From positions 10,594,929 to 10,658,928 of the forward strand of contig NC_031769.1 in the NCBI RefSeq assembly GCF_001522545.3: DNA of 64,000 nt, in the 5' to 3' direction. Position 1 is the first letter of the stretch. The number at the start of each line of letters is the position of its first letter. This stretch comes from Parus major (Eukaryota; Chordata; Aves; Passeriformes; Paridae). Shown here in pieces: positions 38,384 through 50,960 of the stretch. The notes beneath the pieces are model-generated. The model saw nothing but the letters and a program-made list of their open reading frames with translations, was not told the DNA's origin and searched no databases. The position numbers and the translations under genes were made by a program.

Positions 38384-38799
38384 NNNNNNNNNNNNNNNNN
38401 NNNNNNNNNNNNNNNNNNNNNNNNNNNNNNNNNNNNNNNNNNNNNNNNNNNNNNNNNNNNNNNNNNNNNNNNNNNNNNNNNNNNNNNNNNNNNNNNNNNN
38501 NNNNNNNNNNNNNNNNNNNNNNNNNNNNNNNNNNNNNNNNNNNNNNNNNNNNNNNNNNNNNNNNNNNNNNNNNNNNNNNNNNNNNNNNNNNNNNNNNNNN
38601 NNNNNNNNNNNNNNNNNNNNNNNNNNNNNNNNNNNNNNNNNNNNNNNNNNNNNNNNNNNNNNNNNNNNNNNNNNNNNNNNNNNNNNNNNNNNNNNNNNNN
38701 NNNNNNNNNNNNNNNNNNNNNNNNNNNNNNNNNNNNNNNNNNNNNNNNNNNNNNNNNNNNNNNNNNNNNNNNNNNNNNNNNNNNNNNNNNNNNNNNNNN
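38384..38799. other. Assembly gap 1 (416 N)
   Basis: Unknown bases. The two 14-bp repeat units on its left edge suggest it hides a tandem array. Open frames drawn across it are meaningless. Confidence 0.99.
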
Positions 38800-41700
38800 G
38801 GGGTGGGACAGTTCTCATACTTAAATCATTGCTGTAATTCAGAATGGGGAGGAAAAAAATGGTACATGACATTGACAGTTTGAGGTCATCTACTCCAGGG
38901 TTCAACAAAGACATAACCCATTACTGAAATGTCTATGGAAATTATTATTAAGTAAGATAATGAGGAATTTTATAACAATAAGGCAATTGTAGTTGTGGTT
39001 TTTTTTATCATGAGGCTTTGTGAAAAGAGCTTTATTGGAAGTTTAAAAAAATATTTGTTACATTCAGATGATGTTTCCAAGAGTGAAAATCTATACTTTC
39101 ACTCACAAGTGTACTTGTGCTTTATTGGCTACTTCAACACTACTATGCTTGTAATCAGGTTGCTTTGGCTTTTGATAAATCTCAAACTAATGATAAAGCT
39201 AATGGCAGCCTACACATGTGGCTTTCCCTCTGCACACTTGACATTCTCCTGACTTATTTCCTTGGGGATTTGTGACTTCAACCACTCAAGTCTCTGAAAT
39301 GGATTTGTCTTAAAAAGAAATAAGCATCATAACGTACTCCTCTTTCTATCCAATGTCAGAAAATGAGAACTTGCTAGGAATAATCATTTTAATCCAAGTT
39401 AAAAGGCTTGCTTTTAATAGGAGATGTAGCAACACAGTGACTGTCTTACTTAAGTTGCTTTTAGAGAGCCCTAATGCATGTTGGAGCTCCCATGATTTGT
39501 GCTATGAGTAGCCCGAGAGGCAGCTAGTCAGATATACTCTCAGTTTTCCTCATGCTAAGAATGGAAACTGTCATAATGTGCCTCCTGTAAGACACACCTC
39601 TTTGTCTTGTTTCTCACCATGACTGGAAAATGATCCTCTTCTGTGGAAGAGAGGCCTTCATTTGCTGCTAGTTTCCAATCCAACAGGGATCCCTCTAATG
39701 TGATCCCATAAGGTCACACTGGCAATTAGCAGAGAGAAACACTGTCCAGCCAGGTAACTCCAGACTACATTTTGAATGCATCATTCACACTTTCAATTTC
39801 CACAGCTTTTTGCCCCATCTAAACACCAAAAAGCAAAGTATCTTATCACCAAAAAGGCTCAAAAAAGTCCTCCTTGGGTAGATTTCATTCTGTTTTAATT
39901 CTAGTCTTCCACTGGAAAATGTTCCCATGGGTCAATTTAAATTCATTCCACTTTTCTCTTCCATCTTGTAGCAAGAGGAAAGTTTACTTACTTATGTTCC
40001 CTGCACCAGACTTCAGCCCTTTTCCATCTTCTCTGGATATTCTGATATTCTGGACAAACTTATTGCTGCAGCTTCCTGCTTGCAGATTCTCCCAGAAAAG
40101 CAAAGGACTTCTCTCTTTTATCTCCTTCCATCTGTAGCCATGTGGAGGGACCTTAATAGGGAGTTTTCAGTCTAATTCTGGTCCTCAGTGATATCATAGC
40201 TCTTTGCATAGCTCTGTTGGGTGGCACCCACAGGATCCTCAGATGCTCTTAGGGAGTGCTGTATAGCCAGGGATACTTTGTTAATTCCTTCTTTTGAACA
40301 TCCCTTCTGTCCTTTTCTTAATTTGTTGTGTATTTTTGTATCAATTATTAGTTCTGACCCCCACTTCCTTTTCAAGGGCTCTTTGTTATTTAATATGGAT
40401 TTTCTCCAGCTCCTTTTATAAATTCTCCAATAAAGATATTTAGAAGAATATCAGAACTGGGACACAGCAACACCTCCTCAGTGCTGCTCCCATCAGACTG
40501 AGTCTTGGTTAGATCCTGAGCCAATATTACATTTCATATTCTTCCATCTCAGTTAAAAAAGTGAACAATATGCAATCTGGCTTTGAATTCCAGGAGAAAA
40601 AAACCCAAGAAAACAAACAAACACAAAAAACAGCCATGTGGCAAATTTAACGTGCTTTGTAGGTACTTCTACATTTCTTTAGAACTCAACAGCACATGAT
40701 GGTACTGAATTTCTGTTACTGACCTCATTAAAACTTGTGTGGATCAAATTCCCTTAAAAAGATGTCTGGGAAATTCTGTCTTTGAAGCTACAAGCTATCC
40801 CTTTTCTCCAAATTGTCTGCTGAATTACACAATTATTTGTTTTGCTTATATATACACCCAGCCACATCTCCTCATCTGCCATGGTAGAGGTTTTTTTCCA
40901 TATGTGCAGAGCCACACCAAGATAGATACACACTGCAAAGTCAAAAAGGTCTGATAGGACAAGCTGGAAATATGCCAGAGCTCAGACACAGGAACTACAA
41001 TTGTCTTGTGTTTGGGCAGCTAAAGAAGATACTTCCCTTTCCTTTATCTTCTGGAAACAAGAACAGAAAGAATTTATTCTTATTTTCCAGCTTCCAGTTA
41101 CATGTTACTTTCAGTGAAACAATGAGGAGTTTTGCCAGAAAGCAACATTTAGCATGTTGTAGGAGAGGCTGACTGGCTTACATGACATACAAATTAACCC
41201 ATCACACATACATTTCAGTTCCATCCTGTTGTCTTCTGCTTTCTGCACCCAAGGCAAGGACAAGAAGAGTGTGTGACTAGCAGAGAGTGGATCAGCAGCC
41301 CCTTTTGGCAGCAGTATAGCTCAGATGTGGAATGGAACTACACACTAAATTTACACATATGCATTTCAGTGAGCAGAGCTGTGTTTGAGTAATAGATGGC
41401 AGCATTTGGTATTAGCTCCTCACATGCATCACACAGCGAAAATCATGTTCTATTTTTTTCTTTTTGGCCTAACAGATAGAGTATAAACCTCCTATTCAAA
41501 ACATTGATCAAATTATAGCCATAAATAAAACGATGAGTTCAAAGTAAAGAGGAATTTGTGCCAGTGACGGATTTTGTCTGGGAGATAGATTTATCACATA
41601 GAATTTGATCACGCCAAATCCTTAACAGTAAAATAAGTAGTTCAGACTTATCACTTAGTATTAAAAAATAATCTGGATTTCACTATTCTTCATGTGCAAG

Positions 41701-44700
41701 TTCTCTTTGCCTCTATGGAGCTACATATTTGAGTTAAATGTCAGTGAAAATCACCAGTACAAATATAAAATGTGTCAGTGTGAATCATATCACTAAATTT
41801 ATGTAGTAATTGACACTGGCACAAACTTCATCTCGTTCTTGTATGACCCAGTCTATTTTGGGCAGTCATTTCTTCCACCCAGTTTCCTGAGAATTATGTA
41901 CGTATTTACTCCTCTAACTGTCACCTTTGAAACTTCTGGGATTCTTTGGCCAATTTCAGCCAAAGTTAATAGGCAGAGATTTCAAAGATATTCTATATCT
42001 ACACATTTTATGGAAAAAGGTGGACACTACTGCTCAAAGACCTTACTAGTGTGCTAGCAAGCAAAAGGGCAGCAATATGAGCCCTTTATTGCACAGCAGA
42101 GTGTATTTTTGACCATAAGTCACAGACCCAGAGGAAATCAAATTTTTGCTATGTTTGATGTTTGCACAATGCACTAAAACCAATAAGGATTACTTGTGTC
42201 ACATGGTGGGCTTGGGTTATATTGAAGTTCCACTATTGCACTTCAATTTTTCATGTCTTTATTGGCGGTTATTATAGAATCTTCATTTACAATTATCACA
42301 TAAAAAAAAAAAAAAGTTAGGTGCCTGTGTTATAACACTACTTTTATTCTTTAATAAAATCTGATTATCTTGTTAAATGCCTATTCATGCATTCAGTTGA
42401 AAATGATAATATTGAATACTTGTTTTTGAAATGTCTTTTCATTAAAGCAACCAATCCAATACAATTTGTTCTGCTGCTTACAGACTTATTTCCGTATGTG
42501 TCTTTCTCAACCAATTTTAAGTAGAGTTAATGTATGGTAGGGCAGGAAAGATAAAGGCCAGGTTCTGATTTTAGGGAAACATCCAAATTTTTCTAAGAAA
42601 AAGGATTAATGAAAATTGTCTTGTTTTTTAAGGCAACATTATAAACCCTATGTATTGGGTTGTTTATAAATTCCATTGCTATTAGGGATCAGTTCATTGG
42701 AGTCTGAGATGTCCAAAATCAAATTATGTGCTTTTAACAGATTTTAGTAGTCTGCATGATACAGGTTTGTGTTTGTCCTGACATACAGATGTCCAGATTT
42801 TAGGAAGAAACCATTCTTATTTATGGCCCATGCAATTTTCTTCTAGAGGGGAAATTCACCCAGTTGAAAAAAAAGCAGTAGTCTAAGAATGTCATGATCT
42901 AAGGAATCACTTTGTTAATTCCACTCATGGCTCCCCATGAGTTTTCTGCCCTTTTCATGGTTGTACAACCCTAAAGACTTCTTGATGAGTGGTTTTAAGT
43001 CTTCTCTAGTCATCTTATTGTTTGGAGATGGGATTACCACATCATAAAGTTCTATTTCCAAAAATATGTATTTCTTGACATTGAAAGAATGGAAGTATTA
43101 GCAGTTATTCAATACAGAGAATGAACTAGGAAGCATCTGACATCAGATCTAGATCCCATTATATGATATAATGTTTAAAGTGTTTCCAGTTACATTTCAA
43201 TGGGCAAAACTTTTATTGAAGCAGCAGGCTGAGAGAAGAGCAGTAAATGCATCTTTTCTACCAGTTAATACTTCAGCATTAGAGATCTGTCTCAGGGGGA
43301 AGGAGCTAAGTGAGAGGCTTAATATCTTGAGATTTTTACACAAAAACAGTTCTGGAGCTCAAGATGGCTCATTTACTGCAAAAGCACAATCCTGAATCAC
43401 AGTTCACTGAAGGCTCCTTCCTTCCCGTAGCATTTGATTAGGTTAAGGTCATTTGTGGAGTACTATTTACTGCTGGGCTGTTGCTCCTGTCTTAAGGCAA
43501 ACAGGAAGGGGAATTCATGTAGGAGACATGGGAATTCACACAGCTAATCAGTTGGAGCCTGGTGGCTCAATGTGTGAGCTCTCTTTTGTGACCTGTGTGC
43601 TGAAGTGGAGTCAGGGTTTCATCTTGTGCCTGCTGCTGAGCACTTGAAAGGCACAGGAAAGGAGCAGGCTTTGTCAAGAGCTGATGGGAATTGAGCAGTC
43701 ACTTGAACCTAGCAGGGACTGAATAGGCAGAAGCTTGTTGCATGTTACAGAGAATCATCATCTAAGTCACATTCAGCTACAGACATAAATAACATTATCT
43801 GCATTTATGCACAAGCTGAGACCTTTGCAGAAGGGCTTGTTCATACATAACAGGAACTGAGGCATCATTTTCCATGGGTGCAATTCTGCAAGGTTCCAGT
43901 CCTTTAAAATATACTCTATACAATATAGTTTAAAGGATCCCAGTCATTTAATATATATATATGTTGTATAAGAGATCTTTCTGACCTCAGTTTGTTTCTT
44001 TGAAACAAAATGTACAGGCACATAGGAGCAACTGCAAATTGGGATGCCAAATTAGTAGAAGCTGGCTCTTTCATTGAAACACAGCAATAATCTCAAGATG
44101 CTCTTGATAAGGCAGACTGTAATTTGCTGAATGATGATATACACATTAATTTCCATGAAACCTATATATTTATTTAGATTCCCTCCATTAATGTCAAGGA
44201 TTGCTTAGTAAGGCACAACCACGCCATCCTGTTGAACAAGTAACAATATTTATGACAACAGTGAAGAGAGGAAATAGTACATAATTGTGTCATAACTGCT
44301 TTAAAAAACAATGAAGAAAAAAATCCTAGATTAGTTCATCAGCTATGTGTGCTGTGTAAGCATCATGGTCCAAACAGAGCAAGCACTACATGGTTCATGT
44401 TAGGTCTCTATAATTAAATTATTCTATTACATTTAATTTTTCTACATATTTACTGATGGCCATTGTGGATTCTCAAATCACAATCACAGCAGACTACATT
44501 AGGAAACTACCTTAACCTTTAAAAATCCCCTAGTTATCTATTCTTATTTCCAAATGCAAGAGATAATACTGAAAATTATAACATTAAACACTTAGAGGTT
44601 TTTTTTTTTTAAACAAGAAAGTAAACTTGTCTCTGTTTTATCACTAAACTATAAAATAACCTACTTCTTCCTCAAAGTTGTTTATCTAGTGTGGGAACGG

Positions 44701-47397
44701 ACTTTATCCAAGAAGCTCTTCAGTTTGGTATTCTAGCTGAGAGAAGTCTTTCAAAATGTAGCAGCTCAGCATCACTGAGATCATCCCCACTGGTGAGCTG
44801 GTACCTCACATGCCTTATTACAAAACAGCTGGGATTGCTGCAGGTAACAGAGCAACATTCAATGCAAACAGGAGAAAAACGAAAGCATTGAATGTTAATG
44901 TCATTTATATTTAGAGATTTGAAAGAAATTTATTTGACTTCTACAATCCCTGTGCTATGCAATAGAGCTCCATTTGTTACATTCTCTAAAAATTTTGGAA
45001 GAAGGGTTTTCTTTGGAGACTTAAGGGATGTAAATAGATTTTTCAGCTTTAAAACAAAACAACAAGCAAATATACTAAGAAACAAATCCATGTACTATAT
45101 CTTCTTGTCTGCAACACCCCCGGCAGTTCTAGAGAGGAAAAAATCCCTATGGCATTACTGTTTCTTTACAACATATTTTGATTTTGTTTTGAAACATCAT
45201 CCTGCTATTTTTTTTTTTTCTATTCTGCCTACCCCAGGCACTCTGTTTCCAGTGAAAATTCTCCTTAAGAATAATAAAAGATATATTCCCAGTTGCACTC
45301 AGCCTCCCTTGGACCAAACTCTATTCTCCTGTTAGTTCTGTGGGGAATAATCAAGCAACATGAACTCTGAAATAAGATGTATAACATCCTACAACTGGAC
45401 TTGCTTTACTCCCACCCCCCCCAAGGAACAAAATCATTTCTAAACTCCTCACAAGGTGCACAAGCTTGCAGTTTCTTTATTAAAAAAACCATGACCATTG
45501 GTGATTTGCTTAGGGAAACTGCATTCAGATATAAAAGAAACAAATGAAAATATAAATTATTCACCATTGTATTTACTAAGTATATTGTGCTACATAGAGA
45601 TATTAATCTGAGGGCAGAGCATGATCTACTTTTTTAACAGAAGTGTATTTGGGGTTTTATTCAGTTAGCCCACTTCAAATCCAAACCTGCAGATATTATG
45701 ACTTTGCTTTGCAGGATATCACCCTAGGTCCAAACCTCATTTCACCCCTGAAACTTCCCTTTTCTTCCCTTCACTAATACTGCCTTTCCTTACTAATACT
45801 TTCTCCACTTATATTTGATGGACTCTTGGCTCACTCACTCATCCTGTCCAGCTCTCAGTATCACTTCAGGAGTTTCCCCTGATTTCTCAGGACTCGTTAG
45901 CACACTTCCTTATTGGCTTCAATTTTATTCCTTGCTGGGTTCACGCTTAGAGGCCACTTTACTTTCAGCATCCACCGAGTTAAAAGCCTTTGCTTTTCCA
46001 TCTTTAGCAGTGAAATGGGTATTTTATTCTTTTGAAGAACATCTTCCCTTCTTTCTCCAACTTTATACCAATTTCACAACACCGAGTGAAATTATTACTT
46101 TGTCATTTCATCAGCAGAACATTAAATGATGGGGAACTTTTCTCTTTTTGACAACCTTTACCTTAACCTTCAATGACTCTATTAGAAGGCAATGATCATT
46201 GCCACAGAATTTTTATCGCATATATTCATTTCTTATGCCGACTTCCAACTTTCCCTCTCCCCCTTAACTTGAATTTAAGTGCTAAATACGAATTACTTTA
46301 TGGCAATCTGTAACTAAATGAGGGTAAATAGACAGGTCGTGTTTTAAATCAGTACCTTCCTTGTGTAAGGGGATTTCATGTAGATTTCAATCAGAGATGT
46401 TTCTGTTCAGGAGATGAGATTTTAATGTAAATGTTCTACATAGAATTTCATTAGATTTTTTTGAAATTACCCAATGGGATTGATTAGAACTTAATATTGG
46501 TACGAGCAACCTGGGCAAGCATGGGATGTATGTGTGCTATTACATAGATTAGAGTGAAACTGTCCATATTAGGGATGTTTGGAAGGTCATGCATATTTAT
46601 GGATTTTGTCATTTCATCAGCAATGCATAGAATGGTAGAATGCAAACTGGACAACAAGTTTAATTTTCACTGATTTTACTAGAATCTGAAATAGTTATAC
46701 TGACAGTATTTGAATCATGAGGAGGATGAAAAAATTTAACTTAATTTCAAGCTTGGATTTGGGATTTAGGAGACTAGAACACTACAGTATAAGAATAGCT
46801 AATTTAAGGGAGACAAATGGATAAGATAATAAGAATATGAAAAAAATTATGCCGGCTTTTCAAAATGCCAAATGAAAAATCAATTATTTTAATTTGCAAA
46901 GCCAATGCCTACTTTCACTTTGGAGATTACTTCCAGATGTGAAACAACTGCCAAGGATTATTTTTTTCTAAAAGCAAATATAAAATAATAAGTGAAATTA
47001 CAAGCTTTTGCAGATCCAGATGTTAATATTAGATATATTCCCTTCTATATATTATCCACATATGATGTGAAATATTTCAGAGATTTAATGTCACTTGTAA
47101 CTCCTGGACTTTCAGTTCTGTTATGTCATCATTCATGAAATAGAAGATGTGATTAACACCAGTCTTTTTTCTGTCATCCTCTTCGGGAAGTCTCCTGGTG
47201 CTCTGTCATCTCCTCTCTGCCTTTGTCTCCATGGTCCTGAGGAAGGAAGACCTGGGACACCTGTGGGAGGAGGAGATGTCACTTGTCTCTGCCTTTAGTC
47301 CCAATGGAAGTTGTATTTTGCCTTGCAGAGCATCCATGGAACTGGATGGAAGAAATTTTGCATTTCAGAGCGACAGTCTTCCCTCCCATTTTGGGAG
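38800..47397. other. AT-rich non-coding stretch
   Basis: Holds poly(A) at 42302-42315, a short (AT)n at 43952-43963, T-runs at about 44599-44610 and 45208-45220, and a 12-bp inverted repeat at 44854-44896. The 147-codon forward frame at 44892-45335 and the 104-codon frame at 45815-46129 show no recognisable protein family. No gene is supported. Confidence 0.6.
44854..44896. repeat. 12-bp inverted repeat, 19-base spacer
   Basis: AACATTCAATGC (44854-44865) and its exact reverse complement GCATTGAATGTT (44885-44896). Confidence 0.85.
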
Positions 47398-47467
47398 GAA
47401 TCATAGAATCACAGAAAGTTCAGGGTGGGAAGGGATCATTAAAGGTGTCTAATCTAAACCTTCTGCA
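47398..47467 (-). mobile_element. CR1 LINE 3' stub, reverse
   Basis: The antisense of a CR1 3' terminus: AATCATAGAATCACAGAAAG, then GGTGGGAAGGGATCATTAAA, then CTAATCTAAACCTTCTGCAGGGA. Only about 70 bases remain before the text turns into the GGAA/GGCA array, in the place where CR1 would continue with its GCAGGGACACC motif. Confidence 0.85.
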
Positions 47468-48574
47468 GGGAGGACAGAAAGGGAGGGAGGGAGGGGGGAG
47501 GGAGGACGGAAGGAAGGAAGGACGGATGGAAGGAAGGACTGAAGGCAGGAAGGCAGGAAGGCAGGAAGGCAGGCAGGAAGGCAGGAAGGCAGGAAGGCAG
47601 GAAGGCAGGAAGGCAGGCAGGAAGGCAGGCAGGCAGGCAGGAAGGAAGGAAGGAAGGAAGGAAGGAAGTGGCGGAAGGAAGTGGCGGAAGGAAGGAAGTG
47701 GCGGAAGGAANNNNNNNNNNNNNNNNNNNNNNNNNNNNNNNNNNNNNNNNNNNNNNNNNNNNNNNNNNNNNNNNNNNNNNNNNNNNNNNNNNNNNNNNNN
47801 NNNNNNNNNNNNNNNNNNNNNNNNNNNNNNNNNNNNNNNNNNNNNNNNNNNNNNNNNNNNNNNNNNNNNNNNNNNNNNNNNNNNNNNNNNNNNNNNNNNN
47901 NNNNNNNNNNNNNNNNNNNNNNNNNNNNNNNNNNNNNNNNNNNNNNNNNNNNNNNNNNNNNNNNNNNNNNNNNNNNNNNNNNNNNNNNNNNNNNNNNNNN
48001 NNNNNNNNNNNNNNNNNNNNNNNNNNNNNNNNNNNNNNNNNNNNNNNNNNNNNNNNNNNNNNNNNNNNNNNNNNNNNNNNNNNNNNNNNNNNNNNNNNNN
48101 NNNNNNNNNNNNNNNNNNNNNNNNNNNNNNNNNNNNNNNNNNNNNNNNNNNNNNNNNNNNNNNNNNNNNNNNNNNNNNNNNNNNNNNNNNNNNNNNNNNN
48201 NNNNNNNNNNNNNNNNNNNNNNNNNNNNNNNNNNNNNNNNNNNNNNNNNNNNNNNNNNNNNNNNNNNNNNNNNNNNNNNNNNNNNNNNNNNNNNNNNNNN
48301 NNNNNNNNNNNNNNNNNNNNNNNNNNNNNNNNNNNNNNNNNNNNNNNNNNNNNNNNNNNNNNNNNNNNNNNNNNNNNNNNNNNNNNNNNNNNNNNNNNNN
48401 NNNNNNNNNNNNNNNNNNNNNNNNNNNNNNNNNNNNNNNNNNNNNNNNNNNNNNNNNNNNNNNNNNNNNNNNNNNNNNNNNNNNNNNNNNNNNNNNNNNN
48501 NNNNNNNNNNNNNNNNNNNNNNNNNNNNNNNNNNNNNNNNGGCGGAAGGAAGGAAGGAAGGAAGGAAGGAAGGA
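47468..48574 (+). repeat. GGAA/GGCA purine-rich array containing gap 2
   Basis: Left part 47468-47710: GGGA-rich start, then GGAAGGCA dimers with GGCA insertions, then pure GGAA, then a higher-order unit GGAAGTGGC(GGAA)n seen three times. The unsequenced part is 47711-48540. The right edge 48541-48574 resumes with GGCGGAAGGAAGGAA and ends at AATGGAAAG. The strand is almost pure purine apart from scattered C and T. The 323- to 447-codon frames across it are artefacts. Confidence 0.95.
47711..48540. other. Assembly gap 2 (830 N) inside the array
   Basis: Unknown bases flanked on both sides by the same GGAA-type repeat, including a GTGGCGGAAGGAA-like junction. The true array length is unknown. 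Confidence 0.99.
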
Positions 48575-48923
48575 ATGGAAAGTATTCTACTTCAGAAGTT
48601 TATCTGCACAGCAAAGAGGATGTTAGTTCCTGGGTGTTTATTAATGCTCTAAATGAAGAGAAAATGGAGAATTTCACAGTGTTTACATGTAGACACTAAC
48701 TGCTAGAACTGTTAACATTTTTTTTAAGATTTGCAAACATTGGCTAATTCACCCATCATTGCCTAGAGAAAGTAAAATCCTGAGTCTTTAAATGATACAA
48801 CTTTTATGGTGGCACTGCATGCAGTCTTCCTGTAGTAAAGAAAATCTGATTGTGACTAAACCTACTGTTAAGCCTGAAGTCCACAATGTTTACTCAAAAT
48901 AATTACTCAAGCCTACAGAATGG

Positions 48924-48960
48924 GTTGTTTGTTTGTTTCTTGTTTTGTTTTGTTTTGTTG
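48924..48960 (+). repeat. (GTTT)n/(GTTTT)n microsatellite
   Basis: Three GTTT-type units are followed by four GTTTT-type units. Confidence 0.9.
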
Positions 48961-50459
48961 CTTTATTTTTTCTTAAATTTTAGAAAAATCCTCATAATTT
49001 ACTGGCTAGAAAAAGCAGGTGTAAAACAAAAGAAAGATCAATGGCTCTTTAGTTTAACATAAATGTTGAAGGTTTTTGACAGATTTTAAAAAGCTTTCTA
49101 TTCCATAAAGAAAAACTGAAGATAGAGTATCCCTTAGCTCTGGATTTTATTCATACTGTAAATTTTAAGGAAATGCTCAATTTTTAAAATTAAATAAATA
49201 TTGCTTGAATTTCTCTTCTGTAGTAGCCACCCTCTGTGATTAGGATTCTATTCACTGTTGACTTTCTTCACCTATTGTAATTATAACTTGCAAACTGAGA
49301 GCACAGGATAATAATTATCTGCACATGTTTACATGTTAAAGAAAATGCTGAAATATATTTTACCACTCTTCACTGAAAGTGTGAATGTTCTCACACATTT
49401 GCTATCCCGGTGTACCACAGCGATACTTGGTGTGGCTGCACAGCCTCCCATCCAAACTTGTGCAATTTCATGAAAAATCAGATGATACTCCTAAATATGC
49501 AGGTAAAAAAAGCCATGGTATGGATTGTTATAAATTTTTCAACATGCAGTTCTGTTTGGTTTTGAAGAAGAGGCTAATCTTTACAGTTCTAGCTGGTGTT
49601 TTCAAATGCATACAATTTGAAGCATGGCTCCGTTTAACCCACAGAAGTTGAAAGAAAATAGTGACCTCTATAAAAGCCATCCAGCTGCCCATGTCCCTGT
49701 TACTGTTTGCTGACAAAATCCTAAAGCACCTCATATGTTTGAGCTATTGGTTAATGCTGCCAGGATCCCTAAAGAAGACATAATTTTTCTAATCTTTGGT
49801 GGGGGGAGGGGAAAGAAAGGAAAGTGTTTTGTTTTGATTTGGTTTTTTGTTTGGTTTTTTTTTTTTGCTTACCAGTGCATTTGCAAAATATGTGTGAGCA
49901 GAGCAGGCTCTTCCAAAAGTGGCTCCTAATTCTCATATTTGTTGAATATCCGTTCTGTGAGAAATCCAGTCAGGAACAAAACTAGGTGATTCTTTCCTTC
50001 TCAGCCCCTTCAAAAAAGCAAGTAAGCCTTTATCCTCCTAAACAGAACATCTGTGTGAGAAGTAGCAGTCAGCAGTGTCAAAACATGTTTAGACCTCTGA
50101 TTTTAATGGCATAAAATGACAATTCCAGTGGCTACTCATCCATCACTGCTCCCCTCGCTCAAACACTGAGCCACCAGCACACTTTCTCAACTTAGAACCA
50201 TCTATTTTCTGGAGGGATGTGTTTATGTGTGTGGTGATTTCTATTTCAGAGGCATATGAACACATGTCTGCTTAAATCAACCCCAGAGACGATTTTCTCT
50301 GTGGTTCTGTTTATCTCACCTGTACACTTACGCGAGGGCTGAATTCCACAGTGAGCTGAGGTGTCGGGGGCAAATTCACCTCAAGGAGATTTGCTGCTCT
50401 CAAAAGTGAAGATTGAGTTGATTCAAGGTAAGAAAAACTTCATTGCAGTGTTTGGCTGA

Positions 50460-50960
50460 TATAGTTGGAAACTGGCAACTTTCAAACACCTCTGAGGCCA
50501 TTACAAACGCAGCCTGCTGCTATTTTTGTGGGCCTTTTGTGAAGACCTTTATAGATAGCTTTTGGAAATGAAGGTACTTACACTATTAGAATAGCAGCTT
50601 TAATGGTTTGGGAAATACTTTTAACTAATGTTCCCGCTGGCAAATTGACTATCCATTTCTTCTCTAAGATGTTTAAGGTGTAAATGGTCTTTTTTCTGAG
50701 TATGGAGGTTGTGTGTTGTAGCTGCATTCCCAGCTGCATGCATGTTATTATCCCAGCACTGATTACAAGATTCCATTGACCACAAGCTGCCTGTTTGCCT
50801 GTCTAGATGTTGTGATTAGTGTCCTAGCAATCTTTAATCCAATCAGAAATCTCTCTGCCTGCAGGTGCTAAAGGTCCCGGCAGGGCACTGATGAGGCTGG
50901 AGCTCTGGTATCTCTAAGGGGACACCTGCAGCATGTGAGGGGCAGAAGCTAAGCAGGCTG
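50460..50960. other. Candidate conserved non-coding element
   Basis: Unique sequence with intermediate GC. Words such as TAATCC (50835-50840, OTX/PITX-like) overlap CCAATCAG (50839-50846, CCAAT-box-like). No frame fits an exon. Conservation is inferred only. Confidence 0.22.

Noticed and set aside
38236..38914. Frames of 164-215 codons on both strands
   Set aside because: Most of their length is the 416-base gap; the known ends have no protein similarity I recognise.
43891..43965. Possible 44-base tandem duplication around CCAGTC-TTTAA
   Set aside because: Similarity is mostly AT-rich text and too weak to separate from chance by eye.
44892..45335. 147-codon forward frame
   Set aside because: No motif or codon-use signal; such lengths are expected by chance on two strands of 64 kb.
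47283..48699. Very long forward frames (323-447 codons)
   Set aside because: They consist of translated GGAA/GGCA repeat and unknown bases from an assembly gap.
50352..50427. Possible 76-base exon between an AG and CAAG/GTAAGA
   Set aside because: Splice-like ends are present, but all three frames hold stops and no partner exon was found.
50863..50890. Collagen-like Gly-X-Y start (GAKGPGR)
   Set aside because: The pattern breaks after two triplets and a stop follows; not a collagen exon.
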